Assembly (NCBI RefSeq): GCF_008727865.1
Contig: NZ_VTWU01000003.1
Span: 62,001 to 126,000, forward strand
Reading direction: 5' to 3'
DNA: 64,000 bases
Origin: Hymenobacter busanensis
GTDB taxonomy: Bacteria > Bacteroidota > Bacteroidia > Cytophagales > Hymenobacteraceae
The notes under the pieces were generated by a model. That model was given only the letters and a program-made list of their open reading frames with translations, made no database searches and had not been told where the DNA came from. Made by a program: the position numbers and the translations under genes. Positions 51,960 through 60,739 of this stretch are shown here, one piece after another; the stretch's first letter is position 1; every line of letters starts with the position of its first letter.

Positions 51960-52210
51960 GAATACTACCCCCAAATCTGCACCATTATCAACAAGCCAAC
52001 CAGGAAGCATAAGTACCAAGCGTGACTAGCATATTTGGTGTATGAAATAGCGCTATTGATTGATTGCGCTAGGCAATAGCTTGGAATAAAAGGTTTTTGA
52101 TTCACTATGAATGGGAGTATACTAACCGCTCTGTGACAATACACCTTGGCACTGCCCGATGAAATGCCACCGATAATTGCTTCGCTTAAGTGCAAGTCTT
52201 TAGGCGCTGA
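51960..52210. other. A/T-rich intergenic patch
   Basis: Between the VapA-like gene and the next MFS gene, the 120 bases 52021-52140 have only 46 G or C (38%), far below the surroundings. A perfect 12-bp palindrome AATAGCGCTATT is at 52046-52057. No gene fits. It may be the regulatory region of the VapA-like gene or a remnant of transferred DNA. Confidence 0.6.
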
Positions 52211-52336
52211 AAGGCTGCTTCTGCTGACAAGCATCAGCCGGGCGCAGCCGAGCAAACGGGCAACCCGCTTTCCGGGCTTTGCCGTACGCAGCTTAGCTGC
52301 CCGACACCCATTGCCGGGTGGGTTTGGCTTGTCTCT

Positions 52337-53998
52337 ATGTCCACTTCGCCTGCTGCCAGCGCACCGCAACCCCAAGCCACCCTGGCCACGCCCTTCACCT
52401 ACGCCGTGTTCCGGGCCATCTGGATTGCCTCGGTGGTATCCAACATCGGAACTTGGATGCAGAACGTGGCCGGGGTGTGGCTGGTCACCACGCTCACTAC
52501 CTCGGCCCTGCTGGTGGCCCTGATGCAGACGGCCACCAGCCTCCCTTCGTTTCTGCTGAGCATGCCCGCCGGCGCCATCGGCGACTTGGTCGACCGGCGC
52601 AAGCTGCTGCTCGTCACGCAAGGGTTCATGGGCGTGGTGGCGTTCGGGTTGGGCGCCCTCACGCTCCTGGGCGAAATATCGGCCCTGGGCGTGCTGGCCT
52701 TCACGTTTCTGCTGGGCATTGGGGCCGCCCTGAACGCGCCCATCTGGCAAACCGTGACGACGGAGCTGGTGCCGCGGCCGGTGCTGCCGTTTGCCATTAC
52801 CCTCAACGGCGTAAGCAACAACATTGCGCGGGCCATGGGGCCGGCCATCGGCGGCGTTATCATTGCCTACTACTCGCCCGGCTGGGTGTTTCTGCTGAAC
52901 GGCATTTCGTTTGTGGCCACTTGGCTGGTGGTATACCGCTGGCGGCGCCCCGCCGAAATCAGTAGCGGACCTGCCGAAAACTTCATCGGCGCACTGCGGG
53001 CGGGCATGCGGTACGTGCAGTACTCGCCGGCCATCTACGCGGTGCTGGTGCGCACGTTTGGGTTTTCGTTTGGCGCCAGCGCCATGTGGGCGCTGTTGTC
53101 GGTGGTCACGGCCCGGCGGCTGCACCTCAGCTCGGGTTCCTACGGCGTGCTGCTGTCGTGGCTGGGGGCGGGCGCCATTACGGGCGCCCTGCTGATGGGC
53201 CGCGCCGGGCACCGGCTCAACTTCAACCAGCGCGTGCTGCTGGGCACGCTGGTGTTTGTGGGTACCAATGTGGCCCTGGCGCTGGTGCCCTCGGAGTATG
53301 GCTTGTTTCCGGTTATGTTCCTCTCGGGCATTGCCTGGCTCATGGTCATGACGAGCTTCAGCACCACCGTACAATTGCACGTGCCCAAGTGGGTGCAGGC
53401 CCGGGTGGTGAGCATGTACATGCTGGTATTTCAGGCCGGGCTGTCGGTAGGCAGTATTGTGTGGGGCGAGCTGGCCGACCGCGTGAGCCTGCAAACGGCG
53501 CTGCTGGGCGCCGCCGGCTGGATGCTCCTGAGCATGACGCTGGCTCTGCCTTTTCCTATGCGCCAGCCCGAAGGCCTCGACCTCACGCCCGCCGAAAACT
53601 GGCCCGATCCGGCCGTGGAAGGCGAGGCTATCGACCCCGACGACGGCCCGGTGGTGGTGATGATTGAGTACCAGGTGCCCGCTGCCGACCAGCCCGCGTT
53701 TCGGCAGGCGGTGGAGCGCCTTACCCGCCTGCGCCTGCGCGACGGTGCCCTGCGGGCCGGCGTGTTTACCGATGTGGCCCGGCCCGAACAGATTACCGAG
53801 TTTTTCTACGTGGCCACCTGGGGCGAACATCAGCGTCAGCACCACCGCTTCACGCGCGAAGACCAAGCCGTGGAAGCCCAGGTGCGGCAGTTTCATACGA
53901 ATTCGGAACCGCCGCGCGTTACTCATTTTCTGGCTTTCCCCAGAACGCCCAACGTGGAGGTGGCCACCCCGTTCGAAACCATGGAAGGCCAGCAGTAA
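52337..53998 (+). CDS. MFS exporter (EntS-like) fused to a monooxygenase-like domain
   Basis: A 553-residue protein. Residues about 20-420 form a 12-helix MFS_3-type transporter (FRAIWIASVVSNIGTWMQNVAGVWL, GAIGDLVDRRKLLLVTQG, QARVVSMYMLVFQAGLSVG), similar to enterobactin exporters. After a Pro/Asp linker (AENWPDPAVEGEAIDPDDG), residues about 440-540 fold like an antibiotic-biosynthesis monooxygenase/ABM ferredoxin-like domain (VVVMIEYQVPAADQPAFRQAVERLTRLRLRDGALRAGVF, then YVATWGEHQRQHHRFT). This fusion is a known MFS_3 architecture. It could couple export to ligand modification; no siderophore cluster is near. Confidence 0.9.
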   Translation: MSTSPAASAPQPQATLATPFTYAVFRAIWIASVVSNIGTWMQNVAGVWLVTTLTTSALLVALMQTATSLPSFLLSMPAGAIGDLVDRRKLLLVTQGFMGVVAFGLGALTLLGEISALGVLAFTFLLGIGAALNAPIWQTVTTELVPRPVLPFAITLNGVSNNIARAMGPAIGGVIIAYYSPGWVFLLNGISFVATWLVVYRWRRPAEISSGPAENFIGALRAGMRYVQYSPAIYAVLVRTFGFSFGASAMWALLSVVTARRLHLSSGSYGVLLSWLGAGAITGALLMGRAGHRLNFNQRVLLGTLVFVGTNVALALVPSEYGLFPVMFLSGIAWLMVMTSFSTTVQLHVPKWVQARVVSMYMLVFQAGLSVGSIVWGELADRVSLQTALLGAAGWMLLSMTLALPFPMRQPEGLDLTPAENWPDPAVEGEAIDPDDGPVVVMIEYQVPAADQPAFRQAVERLTRLRLRDGALRAGVFTDVARPEQITEFFYVATWGEHQRQHHRFTREDQAVEAQVRQFHTNSEPPRVTHFLAFPRTPNVEVATPFETMEGQQ

Positions 53999-54132
53999 AC
54001 ACCCGGCCTGGATTTTGCGGTGCGGTCGGTTCCATCTGCCTTGGCACCAATGTCGTATAGAGCCTTAACGGCCTTGGTGCCCGCGCTGTCAGCGGCGCTT
54101 TTTTTGTCCATTTTCATCTTTTGCTTCCGCGT

Positions 54133-54450
54133 ATGCCCAGACTCCTTCTCCTGCTGCTAGGTGCCTTGCTGGTACTGGCAGAACCTGCTTTGGCCCTGGC
54201 CGAAGCACCAGCCGACGCTGCTATGGCCACCACGGAAGCTGTTGCCGCCGCCCCCGACGAGGCGACCAGCATTCCGCGCCCCCGCTACAAGCGCTACCGC
54301 GGCAACAGCCGCCGCGCTTATCGCCGGAACGTGCTCCGTCGCCTCGGAGCCAAGAAAACCACCAAGACCAAAGTTAAAACCAAAGCCGCGCCGCGCCGCC
54401 GCGGTACCGTTACCATCGACGAGCCGGTACGGAATGGCGTGGTGAAATAA
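54133..54450 (+). CDS. Small basic secreted protein
   Basis: A 105-residue protein: signal peptide (LLLLLLGALLVLAEPALALA), an Ala/Asp spacer, then an intensely basic mature part (about 50-90, RPRYKRYRGNSRRAYRRN and KKTTKTKVKTKAAPRRRG). It has no recognised domain. The charge suggests binding to nucleic acid, LPS or the cell wall. An in-frame TTG at 54121 is an alternative start. A perfect 29-bp hairpin follows. Such small cationic exported proteins occur in many Bacteroidota without known function. Confidence 0.72.
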   Translation: MPRLLLLLLGALLVLAEPALALAEAPADAAMATTEAVAAAPDEATSIPRPRYKRYRGNSRRAYRRNVLRRLGAKKTTKTKVKTKAAPRRRGTVTIDEPVRNGVVK

Positions 54451-54470
54451 GCCTGCGGGCTTTGTTCACC

Positions 54471-54539
54471 GGCCGCTACAAAGCAACTGGCCGCCCGCAT
54501 CCTCTGAGGGTGCGGGCGGCCAGTTGCTTTGTAGCGGCC
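54471..54539. terminator. Very long perfect hairpin (29-bp stem)
   Basis: 54471-54499 pairs perfectly with 54511-54539 around an 11-base loop whose ends (CCTC/GAGG) can extend pairing. It lies between two convergent genes, so a bidirectional terminator is likely, but the stem is far longer than termination needs and T-runs are weak. Confidence 0.75.
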
Positions 54540-54590
54540 AAGCCGGATTTGCACCCGGCTCAACGTACTTATTCAGAGAACCCGCAGGAG

Positions 54591-55556
54591 TTACTCAATC
54601 ACCTGCGTGGGGTCCCAGCCGCGAAACGCAGCGGCGGGTGTGTACAGCGCGGCTTGCTTGGCATTGAGCTGCTTCGACCAGAGGGCACGCTTCTTCGGGG
54701 CCGCACCATCGCCTTTGGTTTTGAACTCGGCAAAAAACGCGTCCTGCTTGTTGTCTTCCTTGCCCCAATGGTCCCAGCCTTTGGGCTTGATGACGTTGCT
54801 CATTTCGCAGTTGAGAAACACGGTTTTGGCAAAGGGTTTCCAGGGGCGGGCCAGAAAATACGACTCCTGCGGGGCGTCGCCCACTATTTTGCAGCGCTGA
54901 AACACAAATCCGTAGCTCACCGTGTCGGGGGTAGAAGGCGCGAGCATGCAGGTGCCTTTGGGCTTGCAGTACAGCGTGCAGTCTTCAAACCACGCGGTGG
55001 CCGAGCCCAGGATGAAATCGGTAGTGCCTTCGATGTAGCAGTCTTTGTAGTATTGCCGGCTGCCGTACCCGTAGGGGTACAGCGTATCGCGGAAGCCCAG
55101 GAAGCGGCAGCGCCGAAACTGGGCTTTGTCGCCGTATACCCACATGGCCGGGGCCTGGCCCGCTAGCCCGGCAGAGTTTTGGAACGTGATATTCTCGGCC
55201 GAGAAGTTGTTGCCGAACACGCGAAACGAGGAGGCTTCGGAAGTGCCAAGGGGCTCGGTACCGTCGGCCGTCACGCGGCCGTTGTAGTCGTCGTACACGA
55301 GCACGGTGTTTTCCAGGTCTTCGCCCACCAGCTTCACGAAATTCTGCTTCTTGGCCAGATTGAGCTTTTCCTTGTAGGTGCCCTTCTTGATGAAAATGGT
55401 AATGGGCGTGGTGTTGTTAAACGGCACTGCGTTGAGCGCGGCTTGCACGGTGCGGTAGGTGCCGCTGCCGTCTTGCGCTACCGTGATGGGCTGCACTTGG
55501 CCAAAACCGGCGAGGAAGCTCACACACAGCAACCAGGTAAGTAGTACTTTTTTCAT
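54591..55556 (-). CDS. Secreted pectinesterase (CE8 family)
   Basis: A 321-residue enzyme that removes methyl esters from pectin. Signal peptide (MKKVLLTWLLCVSFLAGFG), then the parallel beta-helix with family signatures: GSGTYRTVQAALNAVP, FIKKGTYKEKLN, NITFQNSAG, FLGFRDTLY (first catalytic Asp), GTTDFILGSATAWFEDC (second Asp) and LARPWKPFAK (Arg). All active-site residues are present. No T9SS tail is seen, so it is probably periplasmic or freely secreted. No other pectin-degradation gene is nearby. The leader region upstream (55557-55868) is A/T-rich. Confidence 0.93.
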   Translation of the reverse strand: MKKVLLTWLLCVSFLAGFGQVQPITVAQDGSGTYRTVQAALNAVPFNNTTPITIFIKKGTYKEKLNLAKKQNFVKLVGEDLENTVLVYDDYNGRVTADGTEPLGTSEASSFRVFGNNFSAENITFQNSAGLAGQAPAMWVYGDKAQFRRCRFLGFRDTLYPYGYGSRQYYKDCYIEGTTDFILGSATAWFEDCTLYCKPKGTCMLAPSTPDTVSYGFVFQRCKIVGDAPQESYFLARPWKPFAKTVFLNCEMSNVIKPKGWDHWGKEDNKQDAFFAEFKTKGDGAAPKKRALWSKQLNAKQAALYTPAAAFRGWDPTQVIE

Positions 55557-55868
55557 ATAAAAAGAAATGGTTGGGAGAAAGAAGTGTTTTCAATTGAAAG
55601 AGACAAAGCTCCGTGGGCAAGTAGAGGCGCGGTAGGTGTGTAGGTAAACGGTGGCCAAAATAGTGCTTTTTTCAACTCAAAAAGCGGTTGTTATGCTTGC
55701 GTAACAAACTTCGGCCCCGTAACAATGTAGGATTCGCAAAGAATGGTTACCTAAATTTCGACGGAATACCTAAAACAGGTGTTTTTGCACGAAAAGAAGT
55801 TAATGAACGTGCTTCCTGTGGATTGAGATATTGTTGACTTTGGCGCGCAACTCAACACCCGGAAAAAG
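55557..55868. other. A/T-rich leader and intergenic region
   Basis: About 310 bases upstream of the pectinesterase. A weak -7 candidate (TATTTTG, minus strand near 55665) follows a TTTTTG 15 bases upstream. No ORF is convincing. A perfect 32-bp hairpin begins at its right border. Confidence 0.5.
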
Positions 55869-55936
55869 AAACGGTGCCCGGTTCCGGCAGCAGTCGTTGT
55901 GTTCACAACGACTGCTGCCGGAACCGGGCACCGTTT
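55869..55936 (-). terminator. Very long perfect hairpin (32-bp stem)
   Basis: 55869-55900 pairs without mismatch with 55905-55936 around a GTTC loop. On the minus strand it is followed by TTTCTTTTT, 34 bases past the stop of the small secreted gene at 55970. It may be a terminator, but its length also suits an RNA-processing or IS-end-like element. Confidence 0.75.
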
Positions 55937-55969
55937 TCAGGCGTGCCGCAAAAGCAGAGGGAATGCGGG

Positions 55970-56359
55970 CTAGCGCGAGGCCGTAACGGGGTGCAGTTCT
56001 GCTACCCGCTCGGTAGAGGCCGTCTGCAGGTTCAAATCGATGCGGTGCGTCTCGGCACCCAGCTTCACCACGAAGGCGTATTGACCATCGGGCAGCTCCT
56101 GCACGTTGAGCTTGCGGCCAAACGAAGGACGGGAGCTGATACCTTGGTACAGCAGCTTATTGTCGCTCAGGCGAACGAGCTGTACTCGGCCTCGTTGCAA
56201 CGTGGGGTTGCTCACGCGCACCGTGTACACACGGTCGCCTACTTGGTCGACGTAGACGCGCTGGGCGGATGGGGTTTCGGCCTGGGCTGCCGAGGTTAGG
56301 CCCAGGCTGGAGCCGGCTACAAACAGGAGAGCGGCGGCGGTTTGCAAAAGCGTTTTCAT
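55970..56359 (-). CDS. Small secreted beta-sandwich-like protein, paralogue A
   Basis: A 129-residue secreted protein (signal peptide ending ...SAAQA). The mature part carries VYVDQVGDRVYTVRVSNP, RVQLVRLSDNKLLYQG and GRKLNVQELPDGQYAFVVKLG, ending in HRIDLNLQT. The second half resembles the strand pattern of T9SS C-terminal sorting domains (a turn with DGQY then alternating strands), but there is no Gly-Pro-rich stem and the protein is nothing but this module. A close paralogue lies at 58666-59073. The function is unknown; a surface or assembly role is inference. Confidence 0.75.
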   Translation of the reverse strand: MKTLLQTAAALLFVAGSSLGLTSAAQAETPSAQRVYVDQVGDRVYTVRVSNPTLQRGRVQLVRLSDNKLLYQGISSRPSFGRKLNVQELPDGQYAFVVKLGAETHRIDLNLQTASTERVAELHPVTASR

Positions 56360-56758
56360 AGCGGTAGGGTGTGAAGGGTGAAGTTGGAGGCAAGCGGCCT
56401 GCCGGGCAGGAAACGTTGTCGCCTAACTGAGCGTAAAGTTGGCGCGCTGGCTGCGTATTCCTTGTCACATGATGATGTAAGCGCCTGATTGACTGCAGAG
56501 CCGGCCGTGCAGCCGAGAAGCCGGCAGATACCCTTTCAGGGAAGCCAATGAGACGATTTTGCAGTAGTCGGAAGCCTGGCATGCCGTTTTGCTGGGATGC
56601 CGCAGGGTACATCAATATGTGTGCAGGTGGGCACTGTTCAACAACAGTTGCCGCCCGTTTGGCCGCCGCGTATTGACTCTTCATGTGGGCCGGGGCTACG
56701 TATTGGCCTGGCTCTTCCTAAACTCGTCCGGGTAGCTCCGGCAGCCCACCCAACAAAA

Positions 56759-56788
56759 CGGCCCGACTGCAGCAGTGCAGTCGGGCCG
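56759..56788 (-). terminator. Terminator of the SBBP-repeat gene
   Basis: A perfect 13-bp stem with a GCAG loop (56759-56771 with 56776-56788) running into TTTT on the minus strand, 38 bases past the stop. Confidence 0.8.
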
Positions 56789-56825
56789 GGCTTTGGAAGT
56801 GGCACCGCCACGTCGATGGTTGAGA

Positions 56826-58469
56826 CTACTCTACTTGCAGCGTGGTGGTGGAGTGCTGTCCGGTGGTGGCTGTGTAGTGCACTTGGTAAAGACCTGCGGC
56901 CAATGCCCCCACAGGCAAGGGCATGTCGCGCTGAGCACCGCTATACGGCCAGGCGCCAAGCTGTTGCCCCAGCGTATTAACCAGCGTCACCTGACCGGCC
57001 GGAAGCCCGGCTTCAAAGCGCAGAGTAATTTGCTGGTGAGCTGGGTTGGGGAAAACGCTGAGGCTGCCGGCGGGCAGTGCCTGCGCTGGGCGGGTGGCAG
57101 TTACGCTACTCAGCAGCTTGGCCACGTATGCATCGGTCCCGCCCGCACTGGGAAGCGAAGTCCCGCCGAAAGCAGCGGTGCCGCTGAAGGTGCCGGTCAC
57201 GTACACGTTGCCAGCGGCATCGAGCGAGATGCTGCGGCCCTGATCGGCACCGTTGCCCCCGGCCTGGGCTACCCATTGCAGGGCCCCGGTGCTGCTGTAC
57301 TTGCTCACGTACACATCGGTGCCCCCCCGGCCGGTGAGGGTAGTGGTGCCGAAGGTTGCGTTGCCAGAAACCATGTTAACCACGTAGATATTGGAACCGA
57401 GGCCGGCAAGCTCCCAGGCATAATCGGTGGCGGCTCCACCGGCGGCTTGGGCCCACAGCGGGGTGCCGGTGGGGCCTAGTTTGGCTACAAATACATCGTA
57501 GCTGTTGTTTTGGCTGGTGTAGGTGTTGCTGGCAAAGGCAAAGCCCCCGCTGAAAATACCTGACACGTAGACGTTGCTCGTAGCATCAATGTAAAGATCC
57601 AGCCCCGTTTCTTCGCCGCTGCCGCCGAGGCGCTGCGCCCATTGCGGCACGCCCAGCGGGTTGTACTTCACCGCGTAGGCATCGGAAGCGCCTTGCATAG
57701 TGAGCGTGAGTGTGCCAAAAGTAGGAGCAGCCGTGTACTCGCCTGTGACGTACACGTTGCCCTGGGCATCAAGTGCTACGCCTTGATTGTATTCCATGTC
57801 GGTGCTGCCACCGGATACTGCCCACCTGACGTTGCCTTGTGTATCGTATCGCGCCAGAAACATATCGGCAGCGCCGCGGCTGGTTAGGGTCGTGGCGCCG
57901 ATGGTGAGGGAGCTTTGGAAGTCGCCCATGATGCAAACGTCGCCGGCAGTACTTACTGCTACAGCGTTGGCGTTGGACGCTACTTGGCGCACCCATTGCA
58001 CCACGCCTTGCTCGTTGAGCTTAACCAAAAACGTATGAAGAGCACTTGCTGGAGCAGTGATGCTGATTCCGCCAAAGGTTATGGTTTGGTTGAAGTTGCC
58101 CGCCAGATAAATGTTGCGGTCTGGGTCAGTAGCCACACCTACGGTGGCCTTGTAGCCAGCACCGGTGCCCTGCACTGCCCACGTTACGTTCCCTTGCGGG
58201 TTGTATTTGGCCACGAATACGCTGGTGGCCGTGGCACCGCCGGGAGCCGATAAACTCACCGAGCCAAAGCTCGCCGACCCGGTAAAAGTCCCTGACGTAA
58301 TAACGTTGCGGGCTGTGTCTACGCTTATTCCTGTTCCGTTGTCGGCACCTGCGCCTCCGGCTTGGCGGGCAAAAGACCAGGCGGGTGGCGTTTGGGCCGA
58401 TACGGTGCCGCTTGCAAGGGCAATCAATGCAATCAGAAAACAGAGGGTACGAACAGTAGAGAAGCGCAT
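56826..58469 (-). CDS. SBBP-repeat protein with T9SS sorting domain
   Basis: A 547-residue secreted protein. After the signal peptide (MRFSTVRTLCFLIALIALASGTVSA) come eight or so SBBP-type beta-propeller repeats, each with GNVYVTG-like and YN-x-x-G-x-x-x-WA motifs (for example AKYNPQGNVTWAVQGTG, DAQGNVYVTGEYTAAPTFG). The last 75 residues form a type A sorting domain: SVFPNPAHQQITLRFEAGLPAG, ending in the hydrophobic TTTLQVE. It should be exported by the T9SS to the surface. The start at 58469 is set by the signal peptide. A strongly A/T-rich leader (58495-58552) precedes it. Confidence 0.93.
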   Translation of the reverse strand: MRFSTVRTLCFLIALIALASGTVSAQTPPAWSFARQAGGAGADNGTGISVDTARNVITSGTFTGSASFGSVSLSAPGGATATSVFVAKYNPQGNVTWAVQGTGAGYKATVGVATDPDRNIYLAGNFNQTITFGGISITAPASALHTFLVKLNEQGVVQWVRQVASNANAVAVSTAGDVCIMGDFQSSLTIGATTLTSRGAADMFLARYDTQGNVRWAVSGGSTDMEYNQGVALDAQGNVYVTGEYTAAPTFGTLTLTMQGASDAYAVKYNPLGVPQWAQRLGGSGEETGLDLYIDATSNVYVSGIFSGGFAFASNTYTSQNNSYDVFVAKLGPTGTPLWAQAAGGAATDYAWELAGLGSNIYVVNMVSGNATFGTTTLTGRGGTDVYVSKYSSTGALQWVAQAGGNGADQGRSISLDAAGNVYVTGTFSGTAAFGGTSLPSAGGTDAYVAKLLSSVTATRPAQALPAGSLSVFPNPAHQQITLRFEAGLPAGQVTLVNTLGQQLGAWPYSGAQRDMPLPVGALAAGLYQVHYTATTGQHSTTTLQVE

Positions 58470-58601
58470 AGCAAAAACCGAAAAGGTGAGAAGATGATCG
58501 AATATATAGTTATTGTTATAGTTTAAATATTTTATTTTATAAATGGCATGATTGAGCCTGTCGAGAGGCAACGCCGGAAACAGGCTTCCTGCTTACGCAA
58601 A

Positions 58602-58628
58602 AGCGCCACGACCTTGGGCCGTGGCGCT
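58602..58628 (-). terminator. Hairpin downstream of paralogue B
   Basis: A perfect 9-bp stem (58602-58610 with 58620-58628) followed by TTTT on the minus strand, 38 bases past the stop. Confidence 0.7.
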
Positions 58629-58665
58629 ACTTGGCGGGTTGAATTGTGTGGCCGCAGCCAGTAAC

Positions 58666-59073
58666 CTATTGGTTGGCCGCCATTGCTGTCATCGACACCG
58701 AGCCCAGGCGGGTAGAGCGCTGCACCGTGGTGTGAATGTCGAGGGTGTAGCGGTGAATGTCTTTGCCCACGCGCACGACAAAGGCGTACTGACCGTCGTT
58801 GAGCTCTTTCACGTTGAGCTTCCGCCCCGAAGACGGCTTGAAGTTGACGTCGCGGTACAGCACTTTGTTGTCGCTCAGGCGCACCAGCTTCATTTCGCTA
58901 CGCTCGAGGTGGGGGTTGCTGGCCCGCACAACGTAGGTGAAGTCGGCAACTTGTTGCACCGACACCGGCTGGGGCACGCCTGATGATTGGGCCTGCGCCG
59001 ACGAGGTGAATCCCAGGCCGGCGCAGGCAGCCAGAAGGAAGAGGCGGGAAACGGGAAGCAAATGCGTTTTCAT
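58666..59073 (-). CDS. Small secreted beta-sandwich-like protein, paralogue B
   Basis: A 135-residue secreted protein (signal peptide ending ...SSAQAQ). The mature part aligns throughout with the protein at 55970-56359: VQQVADFTYVVRASNP, KLVRLSDNKVLYRDV and GRKLNVKELNDGQYAFVVRVG, ending in HRYTLDIHT. The start at 59073 is selected by the signal peptide; the frame is open to 59202 but without a promoter or signal. The pair flank the SBBP-repeat T9SS cargo and all three face the same way, so they may be related accessories. Function unknown. Confidence 0.75.
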   Translation of the reverse strand: MKTHLLPVSRLFLLAACAGLGFTSSAQAQSSGVPQPVSVQQVADFTYVVRASNPHLERSEMKLVRLSDNKVLYRDVNFKPSSGRKLNVKELNDGQYAFVVRVGKDIHRYTLDIHTTVQRSTRLGSVSMTAMAANQ

Positions 59074-59358
59074 AGCGTGGTAGGGTAAGCGGGTTGGGGT
59101 TGGAAAAGACTGCCAGCCCAAGGGCGGGGCAGGTACGCGTGTGTATGACATAGGCGCGTATTTGGCCCCAACGGTTGCCCAGACTTCTATATATAATTTC
59201 ATGATTATAAGGGTGCTGCTACAGCTGCGGCAGTGTGCAAACTACATAGGCCTTCACAGCCTGGAAACGCACATGGCGGAACGGGGTCAGCGCAAAAAAA
59301 AATGCCGGATAGAGTCTATCCGGCACCGGTGGTATCGTTCGTCGTTTTCCGCAGGCTG

Positions 59359-60657
59359 CTACCACGAGCCGCTGTTGCTGCTGTCGTCATCGAAGCCGCC
59401 TCCGCCAGTGTTGTCGGACGAAGAATCGTCGTAGGACGAGGCGTTGTCATCCGAGGAAAAGTAATCGGGCGAATCTCCCGGCACGGCTTCGTCGGAGAAG
59501 TAGTCGGGGGCGTTGGCATCGGAGGCGTAGTCGTTGCCGCCGTCGGGGTTGTTCAGAATTGGGAAGCCGCCCGCAGCGGCGGCCGCACCGGGAGGCTCCG
59601 TGGGCAGCGGCGGAGTCGTGTGCGCGTCGTTGTAGTTGTCGGCGTGGCCGGAGTCGTGGCCCGAGGCCATGCGGTTGCCGATGTAGGCACCGGCCGCGGC
59701 GGCCGCACCCGTCAGCAGCGCCCCGCCCAAGCCGCTGCCCCCGCCGCCAATGCCGCCACCGGCGCGGTTGGGGTAGAAGTCGGGTGCGGGTTGGGTGGCC
59801 GGCCCGCGGCGGTAACCGCCTGCCGGACCGTAGCCACCAGCCGGGCCGGTAGGTTGAGTAGGCAGAAAATCGTGTGCGGTGCTGGGGGCCGCCGTGCGTC
59901 GCCGGAACAAGCGCAGCAGTAGCCATACCCCGCCCCCGAGTACCAGTGCGCCCAGCGCCATAGCGCCGAGGCTAAACCCAAGACCCGGCCCAGTGGGCTC
60001 GGGCTGCACCGACGGCGAAAACGGCGCTTCTTCCGGCGCGGCCGCGGGCGCATCGGGCAGCTCGGCGGCTGGCGACTCGGCCGCCAAACCGCTACCGCTG
60101 CCTTCGGGAGTGGCAGGTGTTTCGGCCGCGCCGGGCGCGGTGCCGCGCGGGGCCGAAGCGGGGTTGGCGGCCAGCATCAGCGTATTGAGCCCGGCCCGCA
60201 AACCGGCGAAGTAGTTGCCCTGCTTGAAGCTGGGCGTCATTTGCTGGCCGATGACGCGCGCCGTCAGCTCGGGCGTAATCTGTTGGCGCAGGCCGCTGCC
60301 GGCCTGAATACTAACCTGACGCTCCTGCCCGGCCAGCAATACCACCACGCCGTTGTTTTTGTCGCGCTGGCCCACGCCCCAGGCTTCGCCCAATTCCCGG
60401 GCGTACTCGGCCACGGGCCGGCCGCCGAGGGTGGGCACGGTCACGACGACCACTTGGGTGCCGGTGTTGTCGGCGTAGCGGCGCAGGCCGCGCTCCAGCG
60501 TTTGGGCGTCGGCGGGCCGCAGCAGCTGGGCCTGGTCGGTTACGAACGTAAACGGGGTGGGGCGCGGCGGCAGCTCAGCGGCCGGGGCCGCCAACAGCGG
60601 CCGACTCCCGAAGGTGACCAGCAGGAACCCAAAAGCGAGAAGCAGGAAGCGGTACAT
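59359..60657 (-). CDS. TPM-domain (TLP18.3/Psb32-like) membrane protein
   Basis: A 432-residue protein: signal peptide (MYRFLLLAFGFLLVTFGSRPLLA), then the TPM domain (about 30-165) with VTDQAQLLRPADAQTLERGLRRY, GTQVVVVTVPTLGGRPVAEYARELGEAWGVG and NNGVVVLLAGQERQVSIQAGSG. A Pro/Ala linker, one membrane helix (about 228-250), and a long Gly-rich then Ser/Asp-rich tail (about 280-432) follow. The TPM domain is a Rossmann-like protein-interaction or phosphatase-like module; the cytoplasmic tail may be disordered. Related proteins act in membrane-protein quality control. Partner genes are not evident. Confidence 0.9.
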   Translation of the reverse strand: MYRFLLLAFGFLLVTFGSRPLLAAPAAELPPRPTPFTFVTDQAQLLRPADAQTLERGLRRYADNTGTQVVVVTVPTLGGRPVAEYARELGEAWGVGQRDKNNGVVVLLAGQERQVSIQAGSGLRQQITPELTARVIGQQMTPSFKQGNYFAGLRAGLNTLMLAANPASAPRGTAPGAAETPATPEGSGSGLAAESPAAELPDAPAAAPEEAPFSPSVQPEPTGPGLGFSLGAMALGALVLGGGVWLLLRLFRRRTAAPSTAHDFLPTQPTGPAGGYGPAGGYRRGPATQPAPDFYPNRAGGGIGGGGSGLGGALLTGAAAAAGAYIGNRMASGHDSGHADNYNDAHTTPPLPTEPPGAAAAAGGFPILNNPDGGNDYASDANAPDYFSDEAVPGDSPDYFSSDDNASSYDDSSSDNTGGGGFDDDSSNSGSW

Positions 60658-60739
60658 AAGACGGCGCGTAAGGCATCAAACATCAACGAGCGGCTTTCCT
60701 TGTACGCCCGGCGTTGGGGTTTGGCTACGCGCCGGACCG

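Noticed and set aside
51965-53926. 653-codon open frame antisense to the MFS/ABM fusion
   Set aside because: His/Arg/Gly-rich shadow of a clear transporter; it also crosses an A/T-rich intergenic region without any start signal.
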